This document shows, piece by piece, positions 48,862 to 59,226 of a stretch of DNA of 64,000 nucleotides (its first letter is position 1; the number at the start of each line of letters is the position of its first letter). Made by a program: the position numbers and the translations under genes. The stretch covers positions 62,001-126,000 of the forward strand of contig NZ_BAUC01000021.1 of assembly GCF_000474215.1 (NCBI RefSeq), in the 5' to 3' direction. The notes under the pieces are model-generated. The model did no database searches. It saw nothing but the letters and a program-made list of their open reading frames with translations, and was not told where the DNA came from. This DNA comes from Edwardsiella hoshinae NBRC 105699 = ATCC 33379 (GTDB lineage: Bacteria > Pseudomonadota > Gammaproteobacteria > Enterobacterales > Enterobacteriaceae).

Positions 48862-50097
48862 TCAGACTTCTCGCACGTTGATAGGTTCCCCCGCCACCCG
48901 CTTCTTCAGGGTCCGTTTGGTTCGGTCGATAACTTCACCGGCCAACTGACCGCAGGCGGCGTCAATGTCGTCACCACGCGTCTTGCGTACGATGACGGTA
49001 AAGCCATACTCCATCAACACCTTGGAAAAACGATCAATACGGCTGTTGGAGCTGCGGCCGAAGGGCGCGCCCGGGAAGGGGTTCCAAGGGATCAAGTTGA
49101 TCTTACATGGGGTATCCTTCAAGCATTCCGCCAACTGGTGCGCATGCTCCGTGCCATCGTTGACATGATCCAGCATCACGTACTCCACCGTTACCCGCCC
49201 CTGGTTAGCGTTGGATTTATCCAGGTAACGACGCACCGCCGCCAGAAAGGTTTCGATGTTGTACTTACGGTTGATCGGCACGATCTCATCGCGGATCGCA
49301 TCATTCGGTGCGTGCAGCGAGATAGCCAACGCCACGTCGATCAGATCGCCCAACTTGTCCAGTGCCGGCACCACCCCAGAGGTAGACAGGGTTACGCGCC
49401 GTTTGGAGAGACCGAAACCGAAATCATCCAGCATGATCTCCATCGCCGGGATCACATTGGTCATGTTGAGCAACGGCTCACCCATGCCCATCATCACCAC
49501 GTTGGTGATCGGACGATTACCGGTGACCTTCTGTGCCCCGATGATCTTGGCCGCCCGCCATACTTGACCGATGATCTCCGAAACCCGCAGGTTACGGTTA
49601 AAACCCTGCTGGGCCGTCGAACAGAATTTGCACTCCAGCGCGCAGCCCACCTGGGACGAGACGCACAGGGTGGCCCGATCGTCTTCCGGAATATAGACCG
49701 TCTCGACCCGCTGGTCGCCGACCTGGAGGGCCCACTTGATGGTGCCGTCGGAGGAGCGCTGCTCCACCGCCACTTCCGGTGCCCGGATCTCCGCGACCTG
49801 CTTCAGCTTGGCGCGCAGCACCTTGTTGATGTCAGTCATCGCGTCGAAGTCGTCGCAGCAATAATGATAGATCCACTTCATGATCTGATCGGCGCGGAAC
49901 GGTTTTTCGCCCATCGCGACGAAGAATTCACGCATCTGCTTACGGTTCAGATCAAGCAGGTTGATTTTTTCCGCCGGCTGGGCGACACAAGAGGCCCCCT
50001 CGGCAGAGGGCGGGGTAAGATGAATATCAGACAAGGGAGACTCGACGGCAGTGGCACCGGGCGCGTTGCCCGTATGCGATGAAGGATTCTTGGACAT
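48862..50097 (-). CDS. rlmN: 23S rRNA (A2503)/tRNA (A37) C2-methyltransferase RlmN
   Basis: 411 residues (E. coli 384). Radical-SAM enzyme; the cluster cysteines are in [14 protein letters not shown], and the methyl-carrying Cys lies near the C-terminus in [30 protein letters not shown] is the SAM-binding GGE-like motif. The N-terminus (about residues 1-42, [20 protein letters not shown] and on) is an extra, disordered, Pro/Ser-rich segment before the conserved [16 protein letters not shown]. An internal start, which would restore the usual length, is not obvious. Confidence 0.96.
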   Translation of the reverse strand: MSKNPSSHTGNAPGATAVESPLSDIHLTPPSAEGASCVAQPAEKINLLDLNRKQMREFFVAMGEKPFRADQIMKWIYHYCCDDFDAMTDINKVLRAKLKQVAEIRAPEVAVEQRSSDGTIKWALQVGDQRVETVYIPEDDRATLCVSSQVGCALECKFCSTAQQGFNRNLRVSEIIGQVWRAAKIIGAQKVTGNRPITNVVMMGMGEPLLNMTNVIPAMEIMLDDFGFGLSKRRVTLSTSGVVPALDKLGDLIDVALAISLHAPNDAIRDEIVPINRKYNIETFLAAVRRYLDKSNANQGRVTVEYVMLDHVNDGTEHAHQLAECLKDTPCKINLIPWNPFPGAPFGRSSNSRIDRFSKVLMEYGFTVIVRKTRGDDIDAACGQLAGEVIDRTKRTLKKRVAGEPINVREV

Positions 50098-50177
50098 AAA
50101 AATAGCTAGGCCTCGTTGTTACACTTTGCGGCTCATTGCCAGCACGCCGCCTGCGGCGCGCTGGAAAAACTGGCATA

Positions 50178-50206
50178 CAATAACGCCCCGGAAGAGACAC
50201 GGGGCG
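50178..50206 (-). terminator. Likely ndk terminator
   Basis: Read leftwards, CGCCCCG-TGTCTCTTC-CGGGGCG followed by TTATTGT; the T-run is weak. It lies about 80 bases past the ndk stop and before rlmN. Confidence 0.5.
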
Positions 50207-50284
50207 CTATATTGTACTCACTCTCGCCGGACGATGCCATGACGATCATGCATGCCGGACGGATTTCACTGCCTGACGACAGCC

Positions 50285-50716
50285 TCAGCGCGTACGCGGG
50301 CAGAGCTCATCGGCGCTGAAGAAGTAGGCAATCTCCCGCTCGGCGGAGGCCGGCGAGTCAGAACCATGCACTGCATTCTCCGTCAGGCTATCGGCATAAT
50401 CCGCACGCAGTGTGCCTGCCAAGGCATTTTCCGGATTCGTCGCCCCCATGATCTCGCGGTTACGACGGACCGCCTCCTCCCCTTCCAGTACCTGTACCAT
50501 GATCGGCCCCGAGGTCATAAAGTTGACCAGGCCAGTGAAGAAGGGACGCTCGCGATGCTCGGCATAGAAACCTTCCGCCTGTTCGCGCGTCAGGTGCACC
50601 ATCTTGGCGGCGACGATTTTCAGCCCCGCCGCCTCAAAGCGTGCGTAGATGGCGCCGATCACATTCTTGGCGACCGCGTTCGGTTTTACGATGGAAAAGG
50701 TACGTTCTAAGGTCAT
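50285..50716 (-). CDS. ndk: Nucleoside diphosphate kinase
   Basis: 143 residues (E. coli 143). Transfers phosphate from ATP to nucleoside diphosphates through a phospho-histidine, seen in [20 protein letters not shown] (His about 117). N-terminus [20 protein letters not shown] is typical. Unlike E. coli, where pbpC and others follow upstream, the next gene upstream here is sseB. Confidence 0.97.
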   Translation of the reverse strand: MTLERTFSIVKPNAVAKNVIGAIYARFEAAGLKIVAAKMVHLTREQAEGFYAEHRERPFFTGLVNFMTSGPIMVQVLEGEEAVRRNREIMGATNPENALAGTLRADYADSLTENAVHGSDSPASAEREIAYFFSADELCPRTR

Positions 50717-51018
50717 GTCTACCCCTGTCAGACTGCTTGAATCAAAATCCGCACGGGATTCTACGGCGCCACAGCGCCGGAAGAAAGCCGACCGGCCATG
50801 CTAACGCCATGAGCAGACGGAAGATTTTAATTACGGCCCCCTCCAGCGATGGCGCAATGCCGACCCGATATCCCCCTGAGGATATCCTGGCCAAGCGCGT
50901 CGATTATACGGGGAGCGCCGGGGCGTTGCCTACGGTGCCCGGCGTTAATTTGTTAAAAATATATGAATTTTTTGATGCCTACCACAGCTGTCCTCGCGCT
51001 GTGGTAGGCCTGTTGCGC
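50717..51018. other. 302-bp ndk/sseB intergenic region with a perfect 12-bp inverted repeat
   Basis: No gene supported. The left part must contain the ndk promoter. At 50977-51009 GCCTACCACAGC and GCTGTGGTAGGC form a perfect stem with a nine-base loop (TGTCCTCGC), ten bases past the sseB stop. There is no T-run on either side, so it is a stability hairpin or a Rho-type end for the sseB mRNA. Confidence 0.6.
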
Positions 51019-51885
51019 TTAGCGACCTGGCGCACTAGGAATGGCGTTGCGTAACCAACCGCCCCAACGCCGCTGGTAGATGGGAGTGATATGAGTGCGC
51101 AGGTAGTCGGCCAACGGATCGGCTTGCGTGCGGCGAATGCAGCACACATCCACCCATGCATCCTGCTCCAGTAACCCACTGAGCAGAGTCCCCGCCTCAT
51201 GGATCAACAATTGATGGGCCGCCTCATCGTCGCCCTCCAGCTCCAGCGCCAACAGCAACACCGGCTGCGTGTCGCACTGCGGATCCTGAAAACGCACCAA
51301 CCAGGCGCTACGCACCAACCCGCGTTGGCCGCACAGCGTCGTGATCCCTTCCTGCAATGCGCCTGGTAGATGTTCCAGTGGCCCAATGCGTATCGACTGA
51401 CCGCCCTCAATCGCCAGACACTGTGACGGCACCATGCCACCACGCTCCAGCAATAGGGCGATCTCTTGCGGATAAAAAGCCTTGCCCTGTGCACACTTGG
51501 GATTCAGGAATAGCCGCTCGCCACGAGTAAGGCTGAATAGTTCGCGAGCCGGCAAGGCCGTCACCGCTCCTGGCTCCTCACTGCCTAACACTTGTTGTAA
51601 GCGCTGCGGCGTCGAGAAGAAAGGGATGACGCTCGTACCGTCGCTCATCTCCCAGTGCTCAATCGCGACCCCATCGTCTTGCTCGGCCTTCGATGCCGGC
51701 GCGCGCAGCGGCAGATAGACCGTCGCGGCCAGCAATTCGCGATAGAACAACGCCAAGTAGGCCGGATCGCGACTCGCCTGCGCGAGGCTTGCCTCAAGCC
51801 GTTCCCCCGGCGTCACGTGATGGTGATCATGCTGATGATCGTGCGGCTGTTCGCCAGACTGCGGATGATTATCGCTTGCGCACAC
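51019..51885 (-). CDS. sseB: SseB-family protein with a His-rich N-terminal extension
   Basis: About 288 residues. The core (EHWEMSDGTSVIPFFSTPQR; LTRGERLFLNPKCAQGKAFY; C-terminal IYQRRWGGWLRNAI) matches E. coli SseB (258 aa), whose biochemical role is unclear and includes enhanced serine sensitivity. The first ~30 residues are extra and rich in His (PHDHQHDHHH), which suggests metal binding. I put the start at GTG 51885, eight bases after AGGAG. A GTG at 51894 is also in frame but lies right against the ribosome site. It follows pepB by about 70 bases, as in E. coli. Confidence 0.88.
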   Translation of the reverse strand: MCASDNHPQSGEQPHDHQHDHHHVTPGERLEASLAQASRDPAYLALFYRELLAATVYLPLRAPASKAEQDDGVAIEHWEMSDGTSVIPFFSTPQRLQQVLGSEEPGAVTALPARELFSLTRGERLFLNPKCAQGKAFYPQEIALLLERGGMVPSQCLAIEGGQSIRIGPLEHLPGALQEGITTLCGQRGLVRSAWLVRFQDPQCDTQPVLLLALELEGDDEAAHQLLIHEAGTLLSGLLEQDAWVDVCCIRRTQADPLADYLRTHITPIYQRRWGGWLRNAIPSAPGR

Positions 51886-51963
51886 CGTGCTCACTCCTGT
51901 TCTCCGGTTCCATCTTCTCTCAGACTCACGACCCCGCCCGATGGCGGGGCAGCGAGTATCTCG

Positions 51964-53265
51964 TTAGCCACACGCAGCCTGGTTGAGCAACAGACGAGCT
52001 AGCGTACGCACGCCGATACCCGTCGCACCGGCCGCCCACTGCTCGACCGGCGCCTTGCGGTAGGAGGCACTACAATCGATGTGCAGCCAGCCGTGGCGAT
52101 AATCGCTGACGAAGTGCGACAGGAAGGCCGCCGCCGTACTGGCACCTGCGGAATGCGCCGCGCCGGCCACATTACTGAGATCGGCGAACGGAGACGGCAA
52201 CTGGTTGCGGTGAAACTCTGCCAACGGCAGACGCCAGAAGGGCTCGTCTTCCTGGGCTGCACTCGCCTGCAAGGCCGCCACAAGGGCGTCGTCGAAGGAG
52301 AACAGGGCGTGGTAATCGCCGCCGAGAGCCGTCTTGGCCGCCCCGGTCAGCGTCGCGCAGTCGATGATCAGGCGTGGGTTCTGCCGTGAAGCATCGATCA
52401 AACCGTCGGCCAACACCAGACGCCCTTCGGCATCGGTGTTCATGATTTCGACTCGCTTACCGTTACGGTAGTGGATAATGTCACCCAGTTTAAACGCATT
52501 GCCGCTCACCAGGTTGTCGGCACAGCACAGGTAGAGTTTGACCCGCGCCTGTAACCCCTGGGCGATGGCCAGCGCCAACGCACCGGTTAGCAGTGCCGCG
52601 CCCCCCATGTCGGACTTCATCGAATCCATATAGGCGCTCTGCTTCAGGCTATAGCCACCGGAGTCGAAGGTGATACCTTTACCGACCAGGCAGGCCAGCA
52701 CCGGTGCCGCCGGATCACCGCTCGGGTTATAATCCAGCTCTAACAGGGCCGGAGAGCGGGACGAACCTCGCCCGACGCTATGCAGCCCCATATAACCCTG
52801 CTCACGCAGATCCTCCCCCTTGGTGATGCGGTAGTGAATGCTGTCGCAGGCCTGGGCGCACAGCAGATCGACCGCACGTTGCGCCAGTTGGGACGGCCCC
52901 AAAGCCTCTGCCGGGGTATTGATGATCTCGCGCACCCAGTCGACAGTCGCCAGACGGCGATCCAGCTCAGCGCGTTCGGCCGCACTCAACGCGGGCCATT
53001 CGATCTGTTGTCCGCCTTTCGGGTTACGGTACCCCTGCCAGAACGCCCAACAGGCGCTCAGGCTCCAGTCATCTCCCAACAAGGCGACCTGCTTCACCCC
53101 TTGCCCATCGAGGCGGCGCGCCGCGCGCTGGATCAGCCCGCTATCGAGGTTTTCTCCGGCATGGAGGGTCATTCCCTGGGCGTCGGCGCTCAATAGGGCA
53201 TCGTTGCCCCAACGAGCATCGGCGGCCTGACGCGATAAACGGATCGGCATCAATTCATTCGTCAT
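51964..53265 (-). CDS. pepB: Peptidase B (M17 leucyl aminopeptidase family)
   Basis: 433 residues (E. coli 427). Dizinc/manganese aminopeptidase of the cytoplasm. The family signature is [14 protein letters not shown] (about 290), with further metal ligands in [15 protein letters not shown] (about 190-205). The hexameric PepA-like fold is expected. It follows iscX in the same direction but after a hairpin, so it is probably partly separated from the isc operon. Confidence 0.95.
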   Translation of the reverse strand: MTNELMPIRLSRQAADARWGNDALLSADAQGMTLHAGENLDSGLIQRAARRLDGQGVKQVALLGDDWSLSACWAFWQGYRNPKGGQQIEWPALSAAERAELDRRLATVDWVREIINTPAEALGPSQLAQRAVDLLCAQACDSIHYRITKGEDLREQGYMGLHSVGRGSSRSPALLELDYNPSGDPAAPVLACLVGKGITFDSGGYSLKQSAYMDSMKSDMGGAALLTGALALAIAQGLQARVKLYLCCADNLVSGNAFKLGDIIHYRNGKRVEIMNTDAEGRLVLADGLIDASRQNPRLIIDCATLTGAAKTALGGDYHALFSFDDALVAALQASAAQEDEPFWRLPLAEFHRNQLPSPFADLSNVAGAAHSAGASTAAAFLSHFVSDYRHGWLHIDCSASYRKAPVEQWAAGATGIGVRTLARLLLNQAACG

Positions 53266-53325
53266 GCTAATTCTCCCGCTTGCTTACGCGGCCCGCACCA
53301 GCCCTGGCTGGCACAGAGCCAATAG

Positions 53326-53350
53326 TAAAAAGCCACCCCTACGGGTGGCT
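53326..53350 (-). terminator. Terminator after iscX, at the end of the isc operon
   Basis: Read leftwards, AGCCACCC-GTAG-GGGTGGCT followed by TTTTACT, about 55 bases past the iscX stop and 60 before pepB. Confidence 0.85.
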
Positions 53351-53406
53351 TGCCCGGGCCAGGGCACTACGCCCACTCGCCCAACCCAACAACGGGGCAG
53401 CCCTGC

Positions 53407-53607
53407 TCACTCTGCTTCATCTAACCAAACCAGCAGGATCGCTTCCAGAATTTTTTCATTGGATGCGGCAGGATCGTCGTCGAACTCGTCAAGATCACAA
53501 ATCCAACGATGCATATCGGTAAAACGCACGCTCTGTGGCGAGACGTCCGGGTGAGCGTCATACAGCGCCTCGCCGATGGCGCGGCTATCGTGCCATTTCA
53601 GTCCCAC
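53407..53607 (-). CDS. iscX: IscX, small acidic Fe-S assembly regulator
   Basis: 66 residues from GTG at 53607 ([20 protein letters not shown]), identical in length and nearly in sequence to E. coli IscX. It binds IscS and iron and slows or tunes cluster assembly. Acidic face in [14 protein letters not shown]. The start codon lies one base after the fdx stop; the longer frame to 53625 overlaps fdx and is rejected. Confidence 0.95.
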   Translation of the reverse strand: MGLKWHDSRAIGEALYDAHPDVSPQSVRFTDMHRWICDLDEFDDDPAASNEKILEAILLVWLDEAE

Positions 53608-53608
53608 T

Positions 53609-53944
53609 TCAGTGCTCCCGCGCATGGTTGACGGTATAACGCGGGATCTCGACCACCAAATCCTCCCCTGCGACCCGAGCCTGGCAGCTCAAACGACTTT
53701 CCGGCTCCAAGCCCCAGGCCTTATCCAGCATGTCATCCTCGAGCTCACTGCTCTCCGCCAAGGAGTCGAACCCCTCACGCACGATGCAGTGACAGGTGGT
53801 ACACGCACAGGATTTCTCACAAGCGTGTTCGATTTCAATCCCGTTACGCAGTGCGGCATCGAGGATTGTCTCGCCTTCCTGGGCCTCGATCACCGCGCCC
53901 TCGGGGCAGTGTTCCTGATTGGGCAGAAATACGATTTTTGGCAT
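53609..53944 (-). CDS. fdx: [2Fe-2S] ferredoxin of the ISC system
   Basis: 111 residues. Ligand cysteines: [19 protein letters not shown] (three of the four, C-x5-C-x2-C) and [17 protein letters not shown] (fourth). It donates electrons for sulfur reduction on IscS/IscU. It starts two bases after hscA and is followed by iscX. Confidence 0.97.
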   Translation of the reverse strand: MPKIVFLPNQEHCPEGAVIEAQEGETILDAALRNGIEIEHACEKSCACTTCHCIVREGFDSLAESSELEDDMLDKAWGLEPESRLSCQARVAGEDLVVEIPRYTVNHAREH

Positions 53945-53946
53945 GT

Positions 53947-55797
53947 TTAAACCTCATCCACAGAGTGACCGGCCAGTGCACGACGGATGGAAGCATCCAT
54001 GCGTCGCGCGGCAAATTCTTGAGTTTGTGCATCCAGCGCCTTGATCGCTGCTTCGATCGCCGCCGTATTATCGCCGGCGGCGGCGGTTTGCAGCGCATCC
54101 TCAACCTGGCGGATTGCCGCCAGTTCCTCTGCGCTCAACAGGGCACTGTCCTGTTGTAACGCGCCTCGCAGGCTTTCCAGCACACGCGCGGCCTCGACTT
54201 TTTGCTCCGCCAACATGCGGGCGCTGAGATCGTCTTCGGCGTTCGCCATCGACGATTGGATCATGCCGACAATCGCCTCTTCGCTCAGCCCATAGGAGGG
54301 CTTCACCTGGATGGCCGCCTGCACCCCAGTGGATTTTTCCATCGCGGTGACGCTGAGCAGGCCATCGGCATCGACCTGGAAGGTGACGCGAATATGCGCG
54401 CCGCCCGCCGGCAACGGCGGAATACCGCGCAGGGTGAAGCGCGCTAGGGAGCGATTGTCTTGCACCAGCTCACGCTCGCCCTGCACCACATGGATCATCA
54501 TCGCCGTCTGGCCATCCTTGAAGGTAGTAAACTCCTGCGCTCGGGCCACTGGAATGGTGGTATTACGCGGGATGACCTTTTCGACCAGGCCGCCCATAGT
54601 CTCTAACCCCAGAGACAGCGGGATCACATCCAGCAGCAGCATCTCGGCGTCCGGTTTGTTGCCGACCAGAATGTCGGCCTGGATCGCCGCGCCGATCGCC
54701 ACTACACGATCGGGATCAATTGCGGTCAGTGGCGGACGACCGAAGAAGTCTCCGACCAGAGTGCGTACCAACGGAACGCGTGTCGAGCCACCGACCATCA
54801 CCACCTCAAGCACCTCATCGACACCGACGGCGGCATCTTTTAGCGCTCGACGGCAGGCCAACAGGGTACGTTTCACCAACGGAGCGATCAGCGCGTCAAA
54901 CTGCTGGCGAGTCACCTGCCCCCGCCACTGGTCGACACGCACCTCAACCTGCTCCTGACTGCTGAGCGCGATCTTGGCCTCCACCGCGGCGTCCAAGAAG
55001 CGGCGTGCCAATCCGGCATCGCTGCGATCATGTAGCCCAGACTGCTCACGCAGCCAATCGGCTAACAGATGGTCGAAATCATCGCCGCCCAACGCGGAGT
55101 CTCCCCCGGTGGCCAACACCTCGAAGACCCCGCGACTCAGACGCAGGATGGAGATGTCAAAAGTACCGCCGCCGAGATCGTAGACCGCAATCACCCCTTC
55201 CTGCCCCGAATCCAAACCATAGGCGATGGCGGCGGCTGTCGGCTCGTTGAGCAGACGCAATACATGCAGCCCAGCCAAGCGCGCGGCGTCTTTGGTCCCC
55301 TGACGCTGCGCATCGTCAAAATAGGCCGGGACGGTGATCACCACCCCATCTAGCTCGCCGCCCAATGATGCCTGTGCCCGCGCGGAGAGTGCGGCAAGGA
55401 TATCGGCAGACACTTGGATCGGGTTGACATTGCCCGCGGCGGTGATCAGTTGTGGCAGGCCATTCTCACTGGCCGTCATTTGGTAGGGCAAGTGGGGATA
55501 GCGCGCCTGTATGTCGGCCAGTGAGCGCCCCATCATGCGTTTGATCGAGCTGACGGTGTTGAGCGGGTCCGTGGCGGCCTGCGCACGCGCCTGCGTGCCA
55601 ACGACTCGCCCTTCCGCCTGGTAGCGCACCACCGAAGGCAACAGGTGGCGTCCCTGCTCATCGGCCAGCGTTTCGGCCTGGCCGCTACGCACGGTCGCCA
55701 CCAGAGAGTTCGTGGTGCCCAGATCGATACCCGCCGCCAGTCGACGCTGATGCGGTGCGGCGCTTAGCCCCGGCTCACTGATTTGTAATAACGCCAT
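53947..55797 (-). CDS. hscA: HscA, Hsp70-class chaperone for IscU
   Basis: 616 residues (E. coli 616). N-terminal ATPase with [27 protein letters not shown] and [16 protein letters not shown]-terminal substrate domain that binds the LPPVK loop of IscU (present in iscU here). With HscB it drives cluster transfer from IscU. Start ATG 55797, 30 bases after hscB. Confidence 0.97.
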   Translation of the reverse strand: MALLQISEPGLSAAPHQRRLAAGIDLGTTNSLVATVRSGQAETLADEQGRHLLPSVVRYQAEGRVVGTQARAQAATDPLNTVSSIKRMMGRSLADIQARYPHLPYQMTASENGLPQLITAAGNVNPIQVSADILAALSARAQASLGGELDGVVITVPAYFDDAQRQGTKDAARLAGLHVLRLLNEPTAAAIAYGLDSGQEGVIAVYDLGGGTFDISILRLSRGVFEVLATGGDSALGGDDFDHLLADWLREQSGLHDRSDAGLARRFLDAAVEAKIALSSQEQVEVRVDQWRGQVTRQQFDALIAPLVKRTLLACRRALKDAAVGVDEVLEVVMVGGSTRVPLVRTLVGDFFGRPPLTAIDPDRVVAIGAAIQADILVGNKPDAEMLLLDVIPLSLGLETMGGLVEKVIPRNTTIPVARAQEFTTFKDGQTAMMIHVVQGERELVQDNRSLARFTLRGIPPLPAGGAHIRVTFQVDADGLLSVTAMEKSTGVQAAIQVKPSYGLSEEAIVGMIQSSMANAEDDLSARMLAEQKVEAARVLESLRGALQQDSALLSAEELAAIRQVEDALQTAAAGDNTAAIEAAIKALDAQTQEFAARRMDASIRRALAGHSVDEV

Positions 55798-55827
55798 GTT
55801 CGCTTCCGTTAATCCGTCAAAATAGGG

Positions 55828-56346
55828 TTACATCCCCAGCAGCCGTTCTTCTAGCTGTTCAACCTGCTGGTGAAGTTTGTCGAGAAAGCGCAGCTTGCGT
55901 ACGCTGTCGGCTGCCGATGACCATTCTTGACGATCCAATTCACCGACCAGCTGCGCGCTGCGCGTCTGCACCATTTTAGCGATCCTGGCAGCAAAGTTCA
56001 TTAATGCCGCGTCGGCGTCGGCCTGCTGCGCTAACGTCTCCAGCTCTTCACGTAGCGCCATCTGCTCCATCAAAAAGGCCGTATCGTGCATCGTCTGCTG
56101 TTCATTCTTGATGTCGATGCCATGCAACGAGAGCAGATATTCGGCGCGCTTGAGAGGATGCTTCAGGGTCTGGTAGCCGTCATTGATGGTCGCGGCCTGT
56201 TGGATGGCGAGGAGACGCTCGCGCTCCGGCGCGGCGGCGAAACGATCGGGATGAAACTGGCGCTGCAACGCCTGAAAACGCGCAGCGAGCAGATTGCCGT
56301 CGACCTCATAACGTGTCGGCAACCCAAAAAGCGTGAAATAGTCCAT
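55828..56346 (-). CDS. hscB: HscB, J-domain co-chaperone
   Basis: 172 residues from ATG 56346 ([20 protein letters not shown]), as in E. coli (171). J-domain with the HPD triad in [13 protein letters not shown] (about 31-33); C-terminal three-helix bundle binds IscU. The frame to 56442 overlaps iscA and is rejected. Confidence 0.96.
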   Translation of the reverse strand: MDYFTLFGLPTRYEVDGNLLAARFQALQRQFHPDRFAAAPERERLLAIQQAATINDGYQTLKHPLKRAEYLLSLHGIDIKNEQQTMHDTAFLMEQMALREELETLAQQADADAALMNFAARIAKMVQTRSAQLVGELDRQEWSSAADSVRKLRFLDKLHQQVEQLEERLLGM

Positions 56347-56413
56347 GCCGTACTCTGATGCTGATAACGGAAATGCGGCGCCGTAGGGCGCCGACGGATG
56401 ACGATGCGTGGAA

Positions 56414-56737
56414 TTAGACGTTGAAGCTTTCGCCGCAACCACACTCGTTTTTGACGTTCGGGTTGTTGAACTTAAAGCCTTCGTTCAGCCCTTCTTTGAC
56501 GAAGTCCAGCTCGGTGCCGTCCAGATAGACCAGGCTCTTACCGTCAACGATGACTTTCACCCCTTTATCTTCGAAAACCACATCGTCCTCATTCAGGACA
56601 TCGACAAACTCCAGCACATACGCCATGCCCGAACAGCCCGAGGTTTTTACCCCCAGACGCAGGCCCAATCCTTTACCGCGATTGGTCAAAAATGTCTGTA
56701 CGCGCTTTGCAGCGGAGTCGCTCATGGTAATCGACAT
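56414..56737 (-). CDS. iscA: IscA, A-type Fe-S carrier
   Basis: 107 residues. Cysteine ligands in [14 protein letters not shown] (C35) and the C-terminal CGCGESFNV (C99, C101). Receives clusters from IscU and passes them on. Lies 66 bases after iscU in the isc operon; paralog of erpA at 21704. Confidence 0.97.
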   Translation of the reverse strand: MSITMSDSAAKRVQTFLTNRGKGLGLRLGVKTSGCSGMAYVLEFVDVLNEDDVVFEDKGVKVIVDGKSLVYLDGTELDFVKEGLNEGFKFNNPNVKNECGCGESFNV

Positions 56738-56803
56738 ACAACAACCTCAGTCAAAAATAGTCAGGGTGACGGCGGCCGAAAGGGCCGCCGCAGTCCGCGG
56801 TCA

Positions 56804-57190
56804 TTACTCCGCGTTATGTTTGCTCTTATAATCGGCGATCGCCGCCTTAATGGCGTCTTCCGCCAGGATCGAACAGTGGATCTTCACCGGTGGCAACGCC
56901 AACTCTTCGGCGATATCGGTGTTCTTGATCTCCGCCGCCTGCGCTAGGGATTTCCCCTTAACCCATTCGGTCACCAGCGAGCTGGAGGCAATGGCAGATC
57001 CGCAACCATAGGTCTTGAAACGGGCGTCTTCAATGATACCCTCGTTGTTGACTTTAATCTGCAACTTCATCACATCGCCGCACGCCGGCGCGCCGACCAT
57101 GCCGCTACCGACGGTCGGATCGCTATTATCAAAGGATCCGACGTTGCGCGGATTTTCGTAGTGGTCGATCACTTTATCGCTGTAAGCCAT
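56804..57190 (-). CDS. iscU: IscU, Fe-S cluster scaffold
   Basis: 128 residues. Scaffold cysteines in GAPACGDVMKLQI (C37), TYGCGSAIASSSLVTEW (C63) and VKIHCSILAEDA (C106), with the HscA-binding LPPVK motif just before C106 and the ligand Asp39. N-terminus MAYSDKVIDHYENPRNVGSF. 30 bases after iscS. Confidence 0.98.
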   Translation of the reverse strand: MAYSDKVIDHYENPRNVGSFDNSDPTVGSGMVGAPACGDVMKLQIKVNNEGIIEDARFKTYGCGSAIASSSLVTEWVKGKSLAQAAEIKNTDIAEELALPPVKIHCSILAEDAIKAAIADYKSKHNAE

Positions 57191-57220
57191 ATCGATGCTC
57201 CTAAAATGGTGTCCTGAGGA

Positions 57221-58435
57221 TTAATGGGCAGCCCATTCGATGGTGCTGAGATCCACGCCCTGCTTATGCATCTCCCACAGCGGAGAGAGGTCACGCAGAC
57301 GGCCGATGGCGTTACGCACCAGATCGATGGCGTAGTCGACTTCTTCTTCCGTGGTAAAGCGCCCCAGAGAGAAGCGGATGGAGCTGTGCGCCAGCTCATC
57401 ATTCAGGCCCAGTGCTCGCAGCACGTAGGATGGCTCCAGACTGGCGGAGGTACAGGCCGAACCGGAGGAGACGGCCAGATCCTTCAGCGCCATGATCAGA
57501 GATTCCCCTTCAACAAAGTTAAAGCTGACATTCAGGATATTCGGCGCCCCCTGCTCCAACGAGCCGTTCAGGTAAACCTCTTCGATATCCTTCAGCCCGT
57601 TCCACAGACGATCGCGCAGAGCGCGCAGACGCGGAACTTCCGTCGGCATCTCTTCCTTAGCGATGCGATAGGCTTCGCCCATCCCGACGATCTGGTGGAC
57701 TGGCAGCGTACCGGAACGCATGCCGCGCTCGTGACCGCCGCCGTGCATCTGCGCCTCGATGCGCACACGCGGCTTACGGCGTACGTACAGCGCCCCGATG
57801 CCTTTCGGGCCATAAATCTTATGGCCCGAAAAGGACATCAGATCCACCTTCAGTTTGCTCAGATCAATCGGCAGTTTGCCCACACTTTGCGTGGCGTCGA
57901 CATGGAAAATGATGCCACGCGCGCGGCACATCTCGCCGATGGTCTCAATATCCTGAATGATACCGATCTCGTTGTTGACATGCATGATGGAGACCAGGAT
58001 GGTGTCATCGCGCATTGCCGCTTCCAGCTCTTGCAGATCGATCAGACCGTTGGATTGCGGCGCCATATAGGTCACCTCAAAGCCCTCACGCTCCAGCTGA
58101 CGGCAGGTATCCAGCACAGCCTTATGCTCGGTCTTGCTGGTGATGATGTGCTTACCTTTCTTCTGATAGAAGTTAGCCGCCCCTTTGATCGCCAGGTTAT
58201 CAGCCTCGGTCGCGCCAGAGGTAAACACGATCTCGCGCGGATCGGCCCCGACCAACTCGGCAATGTTGTTACGCGCCACATCTACCGCTTCTTCGGCCTG
58301 CCAGCCGAAGCGGTGAGAGCGGGAGGCCGGGTTACCGAAAGTACCATCGAGCGTTAGATACTGCATCATCTTCTCAGCCACGCGCGGATCAGCCGGCGTC
58401 GTGGCGGAGTAGTCCATATAAATCGGTAATTTCAT
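57221..58435 (-). CDS. iscS: IscS, cysteine desulfurase
   Basis: 404 residues from ATG 58435 ([20 protein letters not shown]), same as E. coli; the frame to 58486 is an artefact. PLP lysine in [20 protein letters not shown] (K206) and sulfur-carrying Cys in [20 protein letters not shown] (C328). It supplies sulfur for Fe-S clusters, thiamine and tRNA thiolation. Second gene of the isc operon. Confidence 0.98.
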   Translation of the reverse strand: MKLPIYMDYSATTPADPRVAEKMMQYLTLDGTFGNPASRSHRFGWQAEEAVDVARNNIAELVGADPREIVFTSGATEADNLAIKGAANFYQKKGKHIITSKTEHKAVLDTCRQLEREGFEVTYMAPQSNGLIDLQELEAAMRDDTILVSIMHVNNEIGIIQDIETIGEMCRARGIIFHVDATQSVGKLPIDLSKLKVDLMSFSGHKIYGPKGIGALYVRRKPRVRIEAQMHGGGHERGMRSGTLPVHQIVGMGEAYRIAKEEMPTEVPRLRALRDRLWNGLKDIEEVYLNGSLEQGAPNILNVSFNFVEGESLIMALKDLAVSSGSACTSASLEPSYVLRALGLNDELAHSSIRFSLGRFTTEEEVDYAIDLVRNAIGRLRDLSPLWEMHKQGVDLSTIEWAAH

Positions 58436-58504
58436 TCTATTGCTCCGGACATCACTTCCAAAAATGATTTGTTTACGGGTGATCATTCAACGCCGTGCCT
58501 GCGC

Positions 58505-59002
58505 TTAAGCGCGCAGGTTCACGTTAATCATGTCCTGACGTCCAGCTGGCACGATGTTACGCCGAACGTCCATATCCTGCCGGTCGGCCACCACCAAGAC
58601 CTCTTGGTTATTGACCAACTCCGCCAGTGAAATGTTATTGAGAAAACCGCTGATACGTTCGCTCAAATCACGCCATAAGGCGTGAGTCAAGCAGCGCGTG
58701 CCTCCCTGGCAGCCCCCCTTGCCCTGGCAACGGGTCGCGTCAACCGACTCATCGACCGCCGTGATCACGGCCCCCACGGCAATCTCTGCGGCATCTTTGC
58801 CTAACAGATAGCCACCGCCGGGACCACGCACGCTGGCGACCAGGCCGTTTTTACGCAGGCGAGAAAACAGTTGCTCCAGGTATGAGAGAGAGATCCCCTG
58901 GCGTTCTGAAATATCCGCCAACGGTACCGGCCCTTCCTGAGAGTGAAGTGCCACATCAAGCATGGCAGTTACGGCATAACGCCCTTTGGATGTCAGTCTC
59001 AT
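58505..59002 (-). CDS. iscR: IscR, [2Fe-2S] repressor of the isc operon
   Basis: 165 residues from ATG 59002 ([20 protein letters not shown]). Rrf2-family winged helix ([20 protein letters not shown]) and cluster cysteines in [22 protein letters not shown] region (C92, C98, C104) with H107. Cluster-bound IscR represses isc; apo-IscR activates suf in E. coli. Two IscR-type-1 sites lie directly upstream. Confidence 0.97.
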   Translation of the reverse strand: MRLTSKGRYAVTAMLDVALHSQEGPVPLADISERQGISLSYLEQLFSRLRKNGLVASVRGPGGGYLLGKDAAEIAVGAVITAVDESVDATRCQGKGGCQGGTRCLTHALWRDLSERISGFLNNISLAELVNNQEVLVVADRQDMDVRRNIVPAGRQDMINVNLRA

Positions 59003-59067
59003 GGCTAATAGTCCCTTTGGGAGTAAGAAGTGAAACATGCACGCTTATTCAACACGTTCATCCTCTC

Positions 59068-59092
59068 ATTCCCGACCATTTCAGTCAACTAT
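59068..59092 (-). promoter_or_regulatory. IscR type 1 binding site (iscR-proximal)
   Basis: On the minus strand the 25-bp site begins ATAGTTGACTGAAATGGTCG and ends GGAAT, a close match to the type 1 pattern ATASYYGACT-N5-AGTCRRSTAT. It lies about 65 bp before the iscR start. Confidence 0.8.
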
Positions 59093-59117
59093 TTATCCTA
59101 CTATTTTACTCAGGTAT
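59093..59117 (-). promoter_or_regulatory. IscR type 1 binding site (second, adjoining)
   Basis: On the minus strand the site begins ATACCTGAGTAAAATAGTAG and ends GATAA; it keeps most type 1 positions and abuts the first site. The tandem layout is that of the E. coli iscR promoter. Confidence 0.7.
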
Positions 59118-59226
59118 TGCCGTGCCGACCGGAGGGCGTTTATCCGTAAAAACCCGATGATAAGCTGATGGCCACTCGTCATGCAAAATACCCTAGTATC
59201 CTACTATGCTATAACGGCCAGACGCG

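Noticed and set aside
48589-50082. 497-residue ORF opposite rlmN
   Set aside because: Shadow frame; rlmN on the minus strand has all radical-SAM motifs.
51929-51947. GC-rich hairpin between pepB and sseB
   Set aside because: CCCCGCC/GGCGGGG stem without a T-run on the proper side; not called a terminator.
57224-58357. 377-residue ORF opposite iscS
   Set aside because: Shadow frame; iscS is certain.
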